Assembly (NCBI GenBank): GCA_020796225.1
Contig: CM036769.1
Location: 469,501 to 533,500 of the forward strand
Source of the DNA: Arion vulgaris
Taxonomy: Eukaryota > Mollusca > Gastropoda > Stylommatophora > Arionidae
Direction: 5' to 3'
DNA length: 64,000 bases
Shown piece after piece: positions 33,682 to 42,902 of this stretch (position 1 is the stretch's first letter; each line of letters opens with the position of its first letter). Made by a program: the position numbers and the translations under genes. A model generated the notes under the pieces. That model was not told where the DNA came from. It did no database searches and saw only the letters and a list, made by a program, of their open reading frames with translations.

Positions 33682-34592
33682 TTCTGTTTCATAGGTTTCT
33701 CTGTTTCATAGGTTTCTCTGTTTCATAGATTTCTCTGTTTCATAGATTTCTCTGTTTCATAGATTTCTCTGTTTCATAGATTTCTCTGTTTCATAGATTT
33801 CTCTGTTTCATAGATTTCTCTGTTTCATAGATTTCTCTGTTTCATAGGTTTCTCTGTTTCATAGATTTCTCTGTTTCATAGATTTCTCTGTTTCATAGAT
33901 TTCTCTGTTTCATAGGTTTCTCTGTTTCATAGGTTTCTCTGTTTCATAGATTTCTCTGTTTCATAGATTTCTCTGTTTCATAGGTTTCTCTGTTTCATAG
34001 ATTTCTCTGTTTCATAGATTTCTCTGTTTCATAGATTTCTCTGTTTCATAGGTTTCTCTGTTTCATAGATTTCTCTGTTTCATAGATTTCTCTGTTTCAT
34101 AGATTTCTCTGTTTCATAGGTTTCTCTGTTTCATAGATTTCTCTGTTTCATAGATTTCTCTGTTTCATAGATTTCTCTGTTTCATAGATTTCTCTGTTTC
34201 ATAGGTTTCTCTGTTTCATAGGTTTCTCTGTTTCATAGATTTCTCTGTTTCATAGATTTCTCTGTTTCATAGATTTCTCTGTTTCATAGATTTCTCTGTT
34301 TCATAGATTTCTCTGTTTCATAGATTTCTCTGTTTCATAGGTTTCTCTGTTTCATAGATTTCTCTGTTTCATAGGTTTCTCTGTTTCATAGGTTTCTCTG
34401 TTTCATAGGTTTCTCTGTTTCATAGATTTCTCTGTTTCATAGATTTCTCTGTTTCATAGATTTCTCTGTTTCATAGATTTCTCTGTTTCATAGGTTTCTC
34501 TGTTTCATAGGTTTCTCTGTTTCATAGGTTTCTCTGTTTCATAGATTTCTCTGTTTCATAGATTTCTCAGTTTCATAGATTTCTCTGTTTCT
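33682..34592. repeat. 17-bp tandem array, about 54 units
   Basis: TCTGTTTCATAGATTTC in exact 17-bp register from 33682 to 34583 (53 steps). Almost the only variation is ATAGATTT versus ATAGGTTT. It stops inside RTE-B coding sequence at TCTAGCCTCTGCAGCC. Confidence 0.95.
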
Positions 34593-34595
34593 AGC

Positions 34596-35810
34596 CTCTG
34601 CAGCCATCATGCTCAAATCACCAGTCATATTCTGAATTCATCTTCCCTGCGGTCTTCCTCTTTGCCGGCATGCCTCATTCTTCTCTCTTCTCTCGATCAT
34701 TTTTCACAGCCAATTTTATTGTTCTTTTTGTGATATATAATTGGTCCTTTGAAAGAACGGAGTGATCTACGTCGAGTCGATTGTGCGCCCATGGTGACTA
34801 GGCCCACCCGTCCGGTTTCAGCCAGCTTTTGATTTACTATGGTGAACTTTCCCTAGGTACGATCCTTTCTGCCGACTATGTCGGCCCGGATCTACGCCTT
34901 TTTGATCAGCTTTGTCGTATATTTGGACTTTGTGATCTACGCCAAGACAATGAGTTACGCTGTTATGCCCTTTCTGACTGTGAGGTCGTTCGGTATTAGA
35001 AACATTTCACAGGGCTTATAAGCTTGTCCTTGGACGACGTTTCACTCGTATAAAACACCGTGTAAAGTATCGGCCTTCACCATTGTTCGGACCCGGATAG
35101 CCTGTCAGATCTTTACATTGTCGACCTTACTTTACCGTTCACTTTTGAGTTTGTTCCGGAGTAGGAACATTCTCAGCCTTTTCTAGGCGCGCGTTGGTAC
35201 GTGGCAATTTGCAGTTAGCCTCGGAAGACACCGGACTGGGGCGAAGCACAAATAATGTAGAGGGTTGTTTTAATCGGCGCTAGCAACGCAACTGAGGGTT
35301 TTGCGCTCGCCACCATCACCCGCCCCAGTTCTTCCGGGGATGTTAGTTGTGACTGCAATAGTACCTTGCCCGGTTGCACCAAGGCTGGCAGTTCCGTTAG
35401 GCATCACCCACCTCAGTTCCGTTAGGCATCACCCACCTCAGTTCTTCCGGGGATGTTAATTGTTATCGCAACAGTACCTTGCACGGTTTTCCCAGGGCGG
35501 GTAGTTTCGTTATGCACTAAAACGCAACTTTTTGTTTTGCACTCGATGCCTCATTCAATAATTCTCCTCTCCAGTGCTTCGTGTCTTTTTTTGTATGTCC
35601 AACATACTTCAATTTCCTTAATCTTCTTTGTTGCATCAGCCAGTTTTCTTTGAATTCTTTCTGGGTAAATCTATTTGTTCTCTTCTCTGTCCATGATATA
35701 CGGATATATCTACTGTAACACTTATATTAACAAGCACGTGTATGCTTTTCCACTGTCTTACTATTAAATGTCCATCTTTCACATCCATACGTTGCCATTG
35801 ATCTGTGTTT
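34596..35810 (-). pseudogene. RTE-B LINE, 3' fragment split by an insertion
   Basis: 34596-34680 matches the RTE-B 3' coding region (minus: SMMAAEA and the GRPQGR basic motif). 35557-35810 matches the upstream part (Y-G-C-E-A and F-K-K-A-V-E-K-type residues, as at 49720-49930). The two halves are separated by the 0.87-kb insertion at 34681-35556. Stops are present throughout. Confidence 0.6.
34681..35556. mobile_element. Insertion with 11-bp target duplication
   Basis: ATGCCTCATTC occurs at 34670-34680 and again at 35546-35556, flanking about 865 bp that interrupt RTE-B. The left end (TTCTCTCTTCTCTC, then TTGTTCTTTTTGTGATATA) resembles the tail side of S4 SINEs, so it may be a long S4-related element in minus orientation. 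Internally CAGTTCTTCCGGGGATGTTA and ACCTTGC.CGGTT recur in a degenerate duplication at 35310-35500. No coding region was identified. Confidence 0.55.
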
Positions 35811-35839
35811 TCCTATCAGTTATCCTATAGTCATGATTG

Positions 35840-36020
35840 CTTGATGGAGTGATTGATTCAACTAGTGATGATTGCTTGATGGAGTGATTGTTTCAACCAT
35901 CATCATTACACTTCTGTCAATAATTATGTGTTCTCCTATTCGTTTTACACAGGAACATCTCAAATGCAGTGCACGAGCTCCGTAACACCGGCTACGATCT
36001 CTCATGTAATTTTGAAGATG
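35840..36020 (-). mobile_element. SINE family S2 fragment
   Basis: The plus strand shows CATCATCATTACACTTCTGT, TTTTACACAGGAACATCTCA, TGCACGAGCTCCGTAACACC and TAATTTTGAAGATGTTGAAA, matching S2 copy 1. The tail side is a 32-bp duplication (GATGATTGCTTGATGGAGTG). The head is missing. Confidence 0.6.
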
Positions 36021-36164
36021 TTGAAAAGTTTTGTCAACATTTTCTTTCAATCTTTTTAAATAAGTTTTGCCCATACTCGTTTTTTTTTTGTCCAACTTAT
36101 TGTTATCGAATTTCAGCTAATAATGTTTGTTATTTCTTTTTTATTTTCTTTTTCTTGTATATGG

Positions 36165-36604
36165 CAGTGAGTCATGGACAATGAATAGACATATGGTAAG
36201 AACATTGGAAGACACAGAAATGTGATTTCTCAGAAGAATGTTGAAAGTTCCATGGACAGCTAGAAAGACCAATGAAGAGATCATGTCGGAGACAGATTCA
36301 TATCGAAATCTAATCAATCGAATAAGAAGCAGACAATCAAGGTTTATCAGACATATAATTAGAAGGGGCATTTTAGAACATTTGGTTACAACAGACAAAA
36401 TACAGGAGAAGAGAGACAGAGGGAAACAAAGGGACAAGATTCAGGACTACTTGAAATTGTGGGTTTATGACAGAGTTGATTGATTGTACCAGAGACAGAC
36501 AGATGCGGAGAGACATGATCGCCTACAACCAGCAAGGCACTTGATTGTACCAGAGACAGACAGATGTGGAGAGACATGATTGCCTACAACCAGCAAGGCA
36601 CTTG
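36165..36604 (+). pseudogene. RTE-A LINE, 3' fragment
   Basis: The plus strand gives MLKVPWTARKTNEEIMSETD, then NRIRSRQSRFIRHIIRRG, EHLVTTDKIQEKRDRGKQR, ending in a frame of 81 codons. The 3' end (ACCAGAGACAGACAGATG..GAGAGACATGATCGCC) is tandemly duplicated as two 62-bp units (36485-36604), and ends in TTGATTGATTGA. Confidence 0.75.
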
Positions 36605-36715
36605 ATTGATTGAATGATTGTTTTACATGTTCAATTTCAACATGGGACCTACATTTTATCGTCCCTCTCCGATAGAACTTGGAACTCGGTTTCACCTACC
36701 TGCTTGATGTACCGT
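36605..36715 (-). mobile_element. SINE family S2 fragment, tail to tail with RTE-A
   Basis: GATTGTTTTACATGTTCAA, then ACATGGGACCTACATTTTAT, CGTCCCTCTCCGATAG and TCGGTTTCACCTACCTG match the S2 middle. It starts at the tetranucleotide tail shared with the preceding RTE-A fragment. Confidence 0.55.
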
Positions 36716-36724
36716 ATTCTTCTA

Positions 36725-37285
36725 TCACACACACACATGTCGTACTACTACCACCTCCTACAGTATCACACACACACACACACACATGTAGTACTACTAC
36801 CACCTCCTACAGTATCACACACACACACACGTCGTTCTACTACCACCTCCTACAGTATCACACACACACACACACATGTAGTACTACTACCACCTCCTAC
36901 AGTATCACACACACACACATGTAGTACTACTACCACCTACTACAGTATCACACACACACACACGTAGTACTACTACCACCTCCTACAGTATCACACACAC
37001 ACACACGTCGTTCTACTACCACCTACTACAGTATCACACACACACACACGTAGTACTACTACCACCTCCTACAGTATCACACACACACACGTCGTTCTAC
37101 TACCACCTACTACAGTATCACACACACACGTAGTACTACTACCACCTCCCACAGTATCACACACACACACACGTCGTTCTACTACCACCTACTACAGTAT
37201 CACACACACACACACGTAGTACTACTACCACCTCCTACAGTATCACACACACACACACACACGTCGTTCTACTGCCACCTCCCAC
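36725..37285. repeat. Compound array with CA tracts
   Basis: About 14 units of 35-45 bp, ACTACTACCACCTCCTACAG followed by TATCACACACACACAC of variable CA length and ACGTCGTTCT or ATGTAGTACT. Length change is mainly in the CA run. Confidence 0.92.
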
Positions 37286-37499
37286 AGTATCACATCTTCT
37301 AGATCTTCTACTATTTCCTCTCATGACGTAACAGATCATTTACAGAACATCGCTTTCAGCACAGCTCGTCCGAAAATTCTTGTCTGTACCAAGTTCCCCC
37401 GTCTCCTCCACCGGTTGACAATGTTCTGTTGCCTCGACTGTCACTATTTCCTCTGCACTGCGTTAATATGTTTTTTGAAAGTTGAAGGATTGACTTATT

Positions 37500-37690
37500 G
37501 CACCGGGTTGTACCCCATATGGCTAGGTCCCTCTCCGCAGAAATTGCATGCCCCCTGTCGAGAGTATTGCACAAGACACGAACTCCGTAGCTCCGGCAAC
37601 AATAATAGGATCTCTGAAAAAATGCACTTGTGAACAGATTCGAACCCACGACTTCTGATTGCAAGTCATGTACTTAACCAGTGTTGTTAT
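37500..37690 (-). mobile_element. SINE family S3 copy
   Basis: On the minus strand the head shows a B box (GTGGGTTCGAATCTG near 37640) after a tRNA-like GACTTGCAATCAGAAG, then TTCACAAGTGCATTTTTTCA and the S3 body. The preceding 37290-37500 shows nothing recognisable. Confidence 0.65.
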
Positions 37691-37842
37691 GTGTGCCAAG
37701 TATTTAATGTTCTGTCTGAACCACTTGTATCTAATCAATCAATCAATCAAGTACCATGCCTGCCGGCGTAGGCGATCATGTCTCTCCACAACTCTCTTTG
37801 CTTGGTGCATGTAATCAGTTCTAACGTCGATATTTTGTCGAA

Positions 37843-39144
37843 TCATGATGTCAGACCATCCAACATCTTCTCCCTCTGTCTTCCACGATCTCTCCTTCCC
37901 TGAATTTTACCTGTAGTCACAAAATGTTCTAAACCTTCTCTTCGCATTATATGCCCGAAGAACCTTGATTGTCGGATTCTTATTCTTTTGATAAGGTTTC
38001 TTTGTGTGCAGACCTGATTTAAAACTTCCACGTTTGTTTTCTTTGCTGTCAATGGAATTCTCAACATTCTTCTGTAAAACCACATCTCGGTGGCTTCCAA
38101 TGATCGTATTGATTGTTTGTTCAGTGTCCATGATTCACTGCCATACATAAGTATTGGTTCAATATAGCATTGGAGTGCTCGTTTTCGCAGTGTCATAGGT
38201 AGTGAGTTCACGCATAGTGTGTTCTTCATTTTCATAAAAGCTGCTTTCGTTTGAGCTATTCTACTCCTAATCTTTGTTGTACATCTTCCATCTGATGTTA
38301 GGAATGTTCCTAGATACTTGAATCGATGGACTTGTTTCAGTGGTGTGTTATTTATTTTGATATTGCATTTTGGTGTTTCTTGTTTCTTGGAGACAGCCAT
38401 AACCTCTGTTTTCTTTATATTCATGCTTAATCCTTTCTTTTCACTTTCTCTCACTAGTATGTCTATTAAGTCTTGTAGATCTTGTTCATTTGTAGCCATG
38501 AGAATTGTGTCATCAGCATATCTTAGATTGTTCATATTTTGTCCACCTACTGCTATTCTTGTCTTTTCTTCTATAGATCTCATGATGTTTTCGCTATATA
38601 AGTTGAATAGGTCTGGTGAGAGTACGCACCCTTGCCGTACTCCTAACTGTATCGCCTGATAGATTCCAATCTTACTCTCTAGTCTAATGGCTGCGCTTTG
38701 TTGCCAGTACAAATTATTGATCAGTCTCAGATCTTTACCATCAATATTTATACTTTCTAACATGCTGATTATTTCTCCATATTTTACTTTATCGAAAGCT
38801 TTCGCGTAGTCTATGAAACATAGGTATAAGTCCAACTTCATTTCTATTGATCTTTCCATTATTGTTCTTATTGTATATATTGCGTTGTTTGTTCCCCTGC
38901 GTTCAACAACGCCACATTGTTCTTCCTTAACTTCTGGTCTTATTTTGTTTCGTACCCTTCTCATGATAATGCTGAAAAGTAGTTTTGTTATGTGACTCAT
39001 GAGGCTGATTGTGCGGTGTTCTTTGCATTCTATCGTTCCTGCTTTCTTTGGTAGTGCTATAAAAATGGATTGTCGTAAATCTTTGGGTACGTATCCAGTG
39101 TTGTAGATGTCATTGAATAATTGTGTTAAAACGTCTACGCCCAA
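37843..39144 (-). pseudogene. Reverse transcriptase region of RTE-A
   Basis: A 433-codon open frame that begins in mid-domain (first codon TTG, not a true start). Motifs: [10 protein letters not shown] (residues about 109-118), [13 protein letters not shown] (168-180) and YADD (209-212), then [18 protein letters not shown] and the C-terminal [50 protein letters not shown]. Upstream, GKTPGPDNITTEE lies in another frame just 5' of 39150, so one frameshift separates it, and a second occurs in an A run near 39215. The catalytic YADD is intact. Stop after GLTS at 37843. Confidence 0.85.
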
Positions 39145-40315
39145 TTCGCTTTGTTGCTTCTATTTCCTCTGTTGTTATATTGTCTGGTCCTGGGGTTTTG
39201 CCTTTTTCGTGTGTCTTATGGCGTTGATAACTTCTGATGGAAGTATTTGTGGTCCTTCATGGTTGTAATTGATGTTTATTTCTTGTCTGTTATCACTGTA
39301 TAAGTCATTAATGTATTCTGTCCATCTTTCTATTTTCTTGTCTGTTATCACTGTATAAGTCCTTAATGTATTCTGTCCATCTTTCTATTTTCTTGTCTGT
39401 TTCCATCAGGATATCTCTCTGTTTTGATTTTAAACATCCAGTAGTTAGTTGTGCGTTTACGTCTGCCAAGTAAGTCGTCTACGTTTTCGTATATTTATTT
39501 GGAGTTTTCTTTGTGTTCTGTCTCGATCTGTTTGCATTTTTCATTTAGCCACTCTTCTTTTGCTGTTTGACATTTTTGTCTTATCTCTTTATTGATTCGA
39601 TCATATTCTGCTTTATTCTGTTTGTTTTTTTCTTCTATTTTCCATTAATTCCAGAATGTCTTCCGTCATCCATTTCTTTTTGATCCGTTGACATGTTGTG
39701 TGGGTTAGTTCCTTTGACGTTTGTTGGATTGATTCTTTAAGCATCTGCCATTGTTCTTCTATTGTTTCTATTTTTTCCATAGCGTTATATCTGTTTTGTA
39801 TAATGCGTTTAAATGAGTCTTTCACTTTTTGTGTCAGTCTTGAGTGTTGAGGAGTTCGATATGATGTTTCTTGTGCCCCTCTTTATCTTCTTCAGTTTTA
39901 TTCTTACTTTTCCTATCAGTAGTGCATGGTCACTGTCGCAATCTGCACCTGGTCTTGTTTTTATATTTAGCAGTCCATTTCGAAATCGTTTATTTATCAT
40001 AATATAATCAATTTGATTGTGTGTGTTGTTATCTGGACTTCTCCATGTCCATAGTCTTCTCGGATGATGTTTAAACCAAGTGTTGCCAATTATCATGTTG
40101 TTTATTGTTGCCCATTCTATACGTGTGTTGCCCATTCTATACGTGTGTTCCCCCTATCGTTTTTCTCTCCTAGGTCACATCCTCCAGTTGTCTCGTCTGC
40201 CTTTTCAGAGCCTACCTTAGCATTGAAGTCACCCATTACAATTGTCACTTCATGAGCCTTGCACTGTTTCATAGCTATTTGTAACTGGTTGTAGAAATCA
40301 TTTAGATCTTCTTCT

Positions 40316-40462
40316 GTGCTATCTGTTGTTGGTACATGTACTATCTGTTGTTGGTACATGTACTATCTGTTGTTGGTACATGTACTATCTGTTGTTGGTA
40401 CATGTACTATCTGTTGTTGGTACATGTACTATCTGTTGTTGGTACATGTACTATCTGTTGTT
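40316..40462. repeat. 22-bp array, about 6-7 units, in LINE endonuclease
   Basis: TACTATCTGTTGTTGGTACA recurs at 22-bp steps. The unit comes from the coding segment (minus) around IYAPTTDST, where related LINEs have one copy. 22 is not a multiple of three, so this expansion is disruptive. Confidence 0.92.
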
Positions 40463-40667
40463 GGTGCGTATATCTGTATGATGTTGATATCTACTGGTGT
40501 ACCCTGTAGTTTTAATAGCAATACTCTCTCTGATATTGTCCAGAATCATTTCACCATTTTTGCTCTCACCGCGTCTAATATTATGCCTACTCCTTTTGTG
40601 TGATTGTTTCCTCCTGAATATATTATTCTAAAGTTGTCTGAATACATTTCTCCTGCACCTATCCATC

Positions 40668-40995
40668 TAATTTCACTTATTCCTAATATGTTAAGTACTA
40701 TCTCATTTCACTTATTCCTAATATGTTATGTACTATCCATCTCATTTCACTTGTTCCTAATATGTTAAGTACTATCCATCTCATTTCACTTATTCCTAAT
40801 ATGTTAAGTACTATCCATCTCATTTCACTTATTCCTAATATGTTAAGTACTATCTCATTTCACTTATTCCTAATATGTTAAGTACTATCTCATTTCACTT
40901 ATTCCTAATATGTTAAGTACTATCCATCTCATTTCACTTATTCCTAATATGTTAAGTACCATCCATCTCATGTCACTTATTCCTAATATGTTAAG
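40668..40995. repeat. 39-bp array, about 9 units, in LINE endonuclease
   Basis: Unit CACTTATTCCTAATATGTTA plus AGTACTATCCATCTCATTT; two or three units lack the CCATC stretch. It lies within RTE-A between the GTWNVRTL start and the GDFN motif. Confidence 0.9.
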
Positions 40996-41161
40996 TCCCC
41001 CGTTCTTGTCATTTCTTGCTGGATGTTTTCTAGTTTGTCACTTTGTGCTAGAGTTCGAACGTTCCATGTTCCGATAGTTAAGAGTTGTTTTCTATCGGTG
41101 TTGTTTTGTTGGTCTGGTTTCATTTCCTCATAGTTCATAGTTCATAAGTACGGTTCCAATT

Positions 41162-41476
41162 TCACTGCAAAGGGTCACCCCATAATTGCTCCATTCCTGT
41201 GCCAATGAAAATCACACAAAATACTAACAACTCTTGAAATATTTCCTGTGTGAACCAATTCCAGAATGAAACAGCCGTGTACCGCCACAATAAGAAACCT
41301 GCACCGCATAAAATGCATATGGCCGTCGCTAATGTAGCAACACAAAACTGTTCATCACTTGAATTGCAATTCTTGTCGAAGGGGAAAATCAATCATGACA
41401 AAATCCAGCTTTCTGCACTCGCAATATAACTGCATACGGCAGATTGTGCTTGTTCGTCATAACCACTATCCGCCAT
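41162..41476 (-). CDS. Small membrane-protein-like frame with in-frame TGA
   Basis: An ATG at 41476 in a good context (AAAATGGCGG) opens MADSGYDEQAQSAVCSYIAS and reaches a TGA as codon 28. The same frame continues for 76 codons (IFPFDKNC, then two hydrophobic segments: FCVATLATAICILCGAGFLL, and LLVFCVIFIGTGMEQLW) to a stop at 41162. Composition and the two clear hydrophobic spans look like real protein. I do not recognise the family. The stop lies 38 bp before the ATG of the RTE-A LINE. Options: a host exon with a nonsense change or sequencing error, a selenocysteine codon, or an upstream ORF of the LINE itself. No SECIS element could be seen because LINE sequence follows at once. Confidence 0.35.
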
Positions 41477-41586
41477 TTTCTGAATACACACAACAAACGC
41501 ACGGTTGACACAGCAAAAAGCATTTCATGTAACAGTCATAGCTCACAGCGTTGCTCAAGCACTAACTCAGTAGCTCGGCAAACGAA

Positions 41587-41690
41587 ACCGGAAAATACCC
41601 GACCAAACATGGCGAAAATGCGCTAGCAAAGTCGTGTTCAGAATCAAACAGTTCAGATTCTGAATGGTCCTCCCGCATTCCGCCATTTTA
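41587..41690 (-). promoter_or_regulatory. Promoter-like motifs upstream of the 41476 frame
   Basis: ACCGGAA (41587-41593, ETS-like) and AAACATGGCG (41605-41614, YY1-like) lie 110-140 bp upstream of the ATG at 41476, with further GCCATTTT motifs at 41473 and 41682. Such motifs cluster at TATA-less promoters, and YY1 sites also occur in LINE 5' regions, so both a host promoter and a LINE promoter are possible. Confidence 0.3.
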
Positions 41691-42098
41691 AATGTTTCTT
41701 CTTTAAAATAACCTTCAATTGTGATTTTCATTTCCTGCTTGTTCCACCCCTTCCTTACGGTTCTGCCTGATGCGGCTTCCTCTTTGTATCATAGCACTGT
41801 CTACTTACTGCATTCTGATGTTACATAGCACGGTCTACTTACTGTATTCTGATGTTACATAGCACAGTCTACTTACTGTATTCTGATGTTATATAGCACA
41901 GTCTACTTACTGTATTCTGATGTTACATAGCACAGTCTACTTACTGTATTCTGATGTTACATAGCACTGTCTACTTACTGCATTCTGATGTTACATAGCA
42001 CTGTCTACTTACTGTATTCTGATGTTACATAGCACGGTCTACTTACTGTATTCTGATGTTACATAGCACGGTCTACTTACTGTATTCTGATGTTACAT
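41690..42098. mobile_element. Interspersed repeat R3 with 34-bp array
   Basis: 41690-41800 matches 6735-6860 (AACCTTCAATTGTGATTTTC, CCTTACGGT, GTATCATAGCAC). The sequence then expands a 34-bp unit (TCTACTTACTGTATTCTGAT, GTTACATAGCACGG) about nine times. Confidence 0.8.
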
Positions 42099-42110
42099 AT
42101 GTGGACATAT

Positions 42111-42510
42111 TTCTTCTTCTTCTTCGTTCTCACTAGATTGGAATTTTGGATTCTCTAATAAAGGCAGCTGTCTGCTTCAGATTATCAGCCACACCATACA
42201 ATTTGTCTTGGACTCTAGTGTAAGTGGGCCACCTCTTTCTTCTCAAGTCTGCATACTGGGGGCAGTTCTGTAGGATATAATTGCTAAGATTTCTGCTTCC
42301 CCGTTTGTGCCGACCTCTTCCAGCAGTAAGTTTTGGCCACCCTCGTGATGGTAGGTCTGACATTCTTACTGCGTGGCTAAATCTCCGAGGCAGATTGGTG
42401 ACCGTAGAATCCGTTATCCCATTCCTCACTGTGAGGGGTCGTTGCACCATGTTATGCGCCTTACGGCCTGGAGCATTCGTTTTCTGCAAGCATTTGTTTC
42501 GGGTTAGCAT
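42111..42510 (-). pseudogene. LINE C-terminal remnant
   Basis: The minus strand is open for 125 codons and ends HKRGSRNLSNYILQNCPQYA, then DLRRKRWP, KLYG and ADNLKQTAAFI. The order of CP.Y..LR...WP, L.G and L..TA.FI is the usual end of RNase H-bearing LINE ORFs. A CTT tract at 42115-42126 (GAA tail on the minus strand) marks the 3' end. The upstream region is replaced by S4 sequence at 42516. Confidence 0.65.
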
Positions 42511-42515
42511 TCTCT

Positions 42516-42640
42516 AGCGGACGCGTGCATCCGATTTCATCCAAACCTCCTTAGTCGCCTCTTGCGACATGCGTGGCAGGTAACAGTGGTTCTATTCTTT
42601 ACATCCCCAAATTTGGAACCCGGTAACCACTCGGGCGGGA
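42516..42640 (-). mobile_element. SINE family S4, second subfamily fragment
   Basis: GCATCCGATTTCATCC, AGTCGCCTCTTGCGACATGC, GGCAGGTAACAGTGGTTCTA, GGTAACCACTCGGGCGGGAC. Same subfamily as 23160-23425. The tail half is missing. Confidence 0.6.
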
Positions 42641-42814
42641 CAGATTTAATCTATTGTATTTTGTTTCTGAACGTTGAAATAATTAAGAATTATCTTCTCA
42701 AATTTCCTGTGACATCCTTCTGTTACAAACAAAAGTCATAAGTCTCAATCGAAAAGTATTCACAAGTAAACACCGCCATGTTTCATTTTGTATGATTAAT
42801 GTTAGTTAAAGTTA

Positions 42815-42902
42815 CTACTAGTCACTATACCAAGTAACTGATAACTACCGATTCACAATACTAGTTACTATACCAAGTAACTGATATTTACCGATTTAGT
42901 GA
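42815..42902. repeat. 42-bp array, left part (split by Penelope-like pair)
   Basis: About two units of CTAGTTACTATACCAAGTAA plus CTGATATTTACCGATT. The same unit continues at 45765-45900 on the other side of the Penelope-like insertion, showing that the element entered an existing array. Confidence 0.85.

Larger units (their letters stand above)
37736..41123 (-). mobile_element. RTE-A LINE, near full-length copy
   Basis: About 3.4 kb on the minus strand, from an ATG at 41123 to a TTGA tail (plus-strand CAATCAATCAATCAAG at 37736). Order: apurinic endonuclease (TIGTWNVRTL, MGDFNAKVG, NQIDYI, SDHALL), linker, reverse transcriptase and C-terminal region, with no RNase H. This layout and the short-repeat tail fit RTE-type non-LTR elements. 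Several frameshifts and three short tandem expansions inside the endonuclease part make it inactive. It is the reference for five shorter RTE-A fragments in the window. Confidence 0.88.
39613..41123 (-). pseudogene. Endonuclease and linker region of RTE-A
   Basis: The ORF begins at ATG 41123 and reads through LLTIGTWNVRTLAQSDKL, the first endonuclease motif. After repeat-disrupted sequence it continues with STEEDLNDFYNQLQ, VTIVMGDFNAKVGSE, then NTRIEWAT, RRLWTWRSPDNNTHNQIDYI and DCDSDHALLIGKVR. The linker ends with KKWMTEDILELMENR. A 20-bp tandem duplication (40111-40130 and 40131-40150) breaks the frame between the two halves. The 22-bp and 39-bp arrays break it further upstream. Confidence 0.8.
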
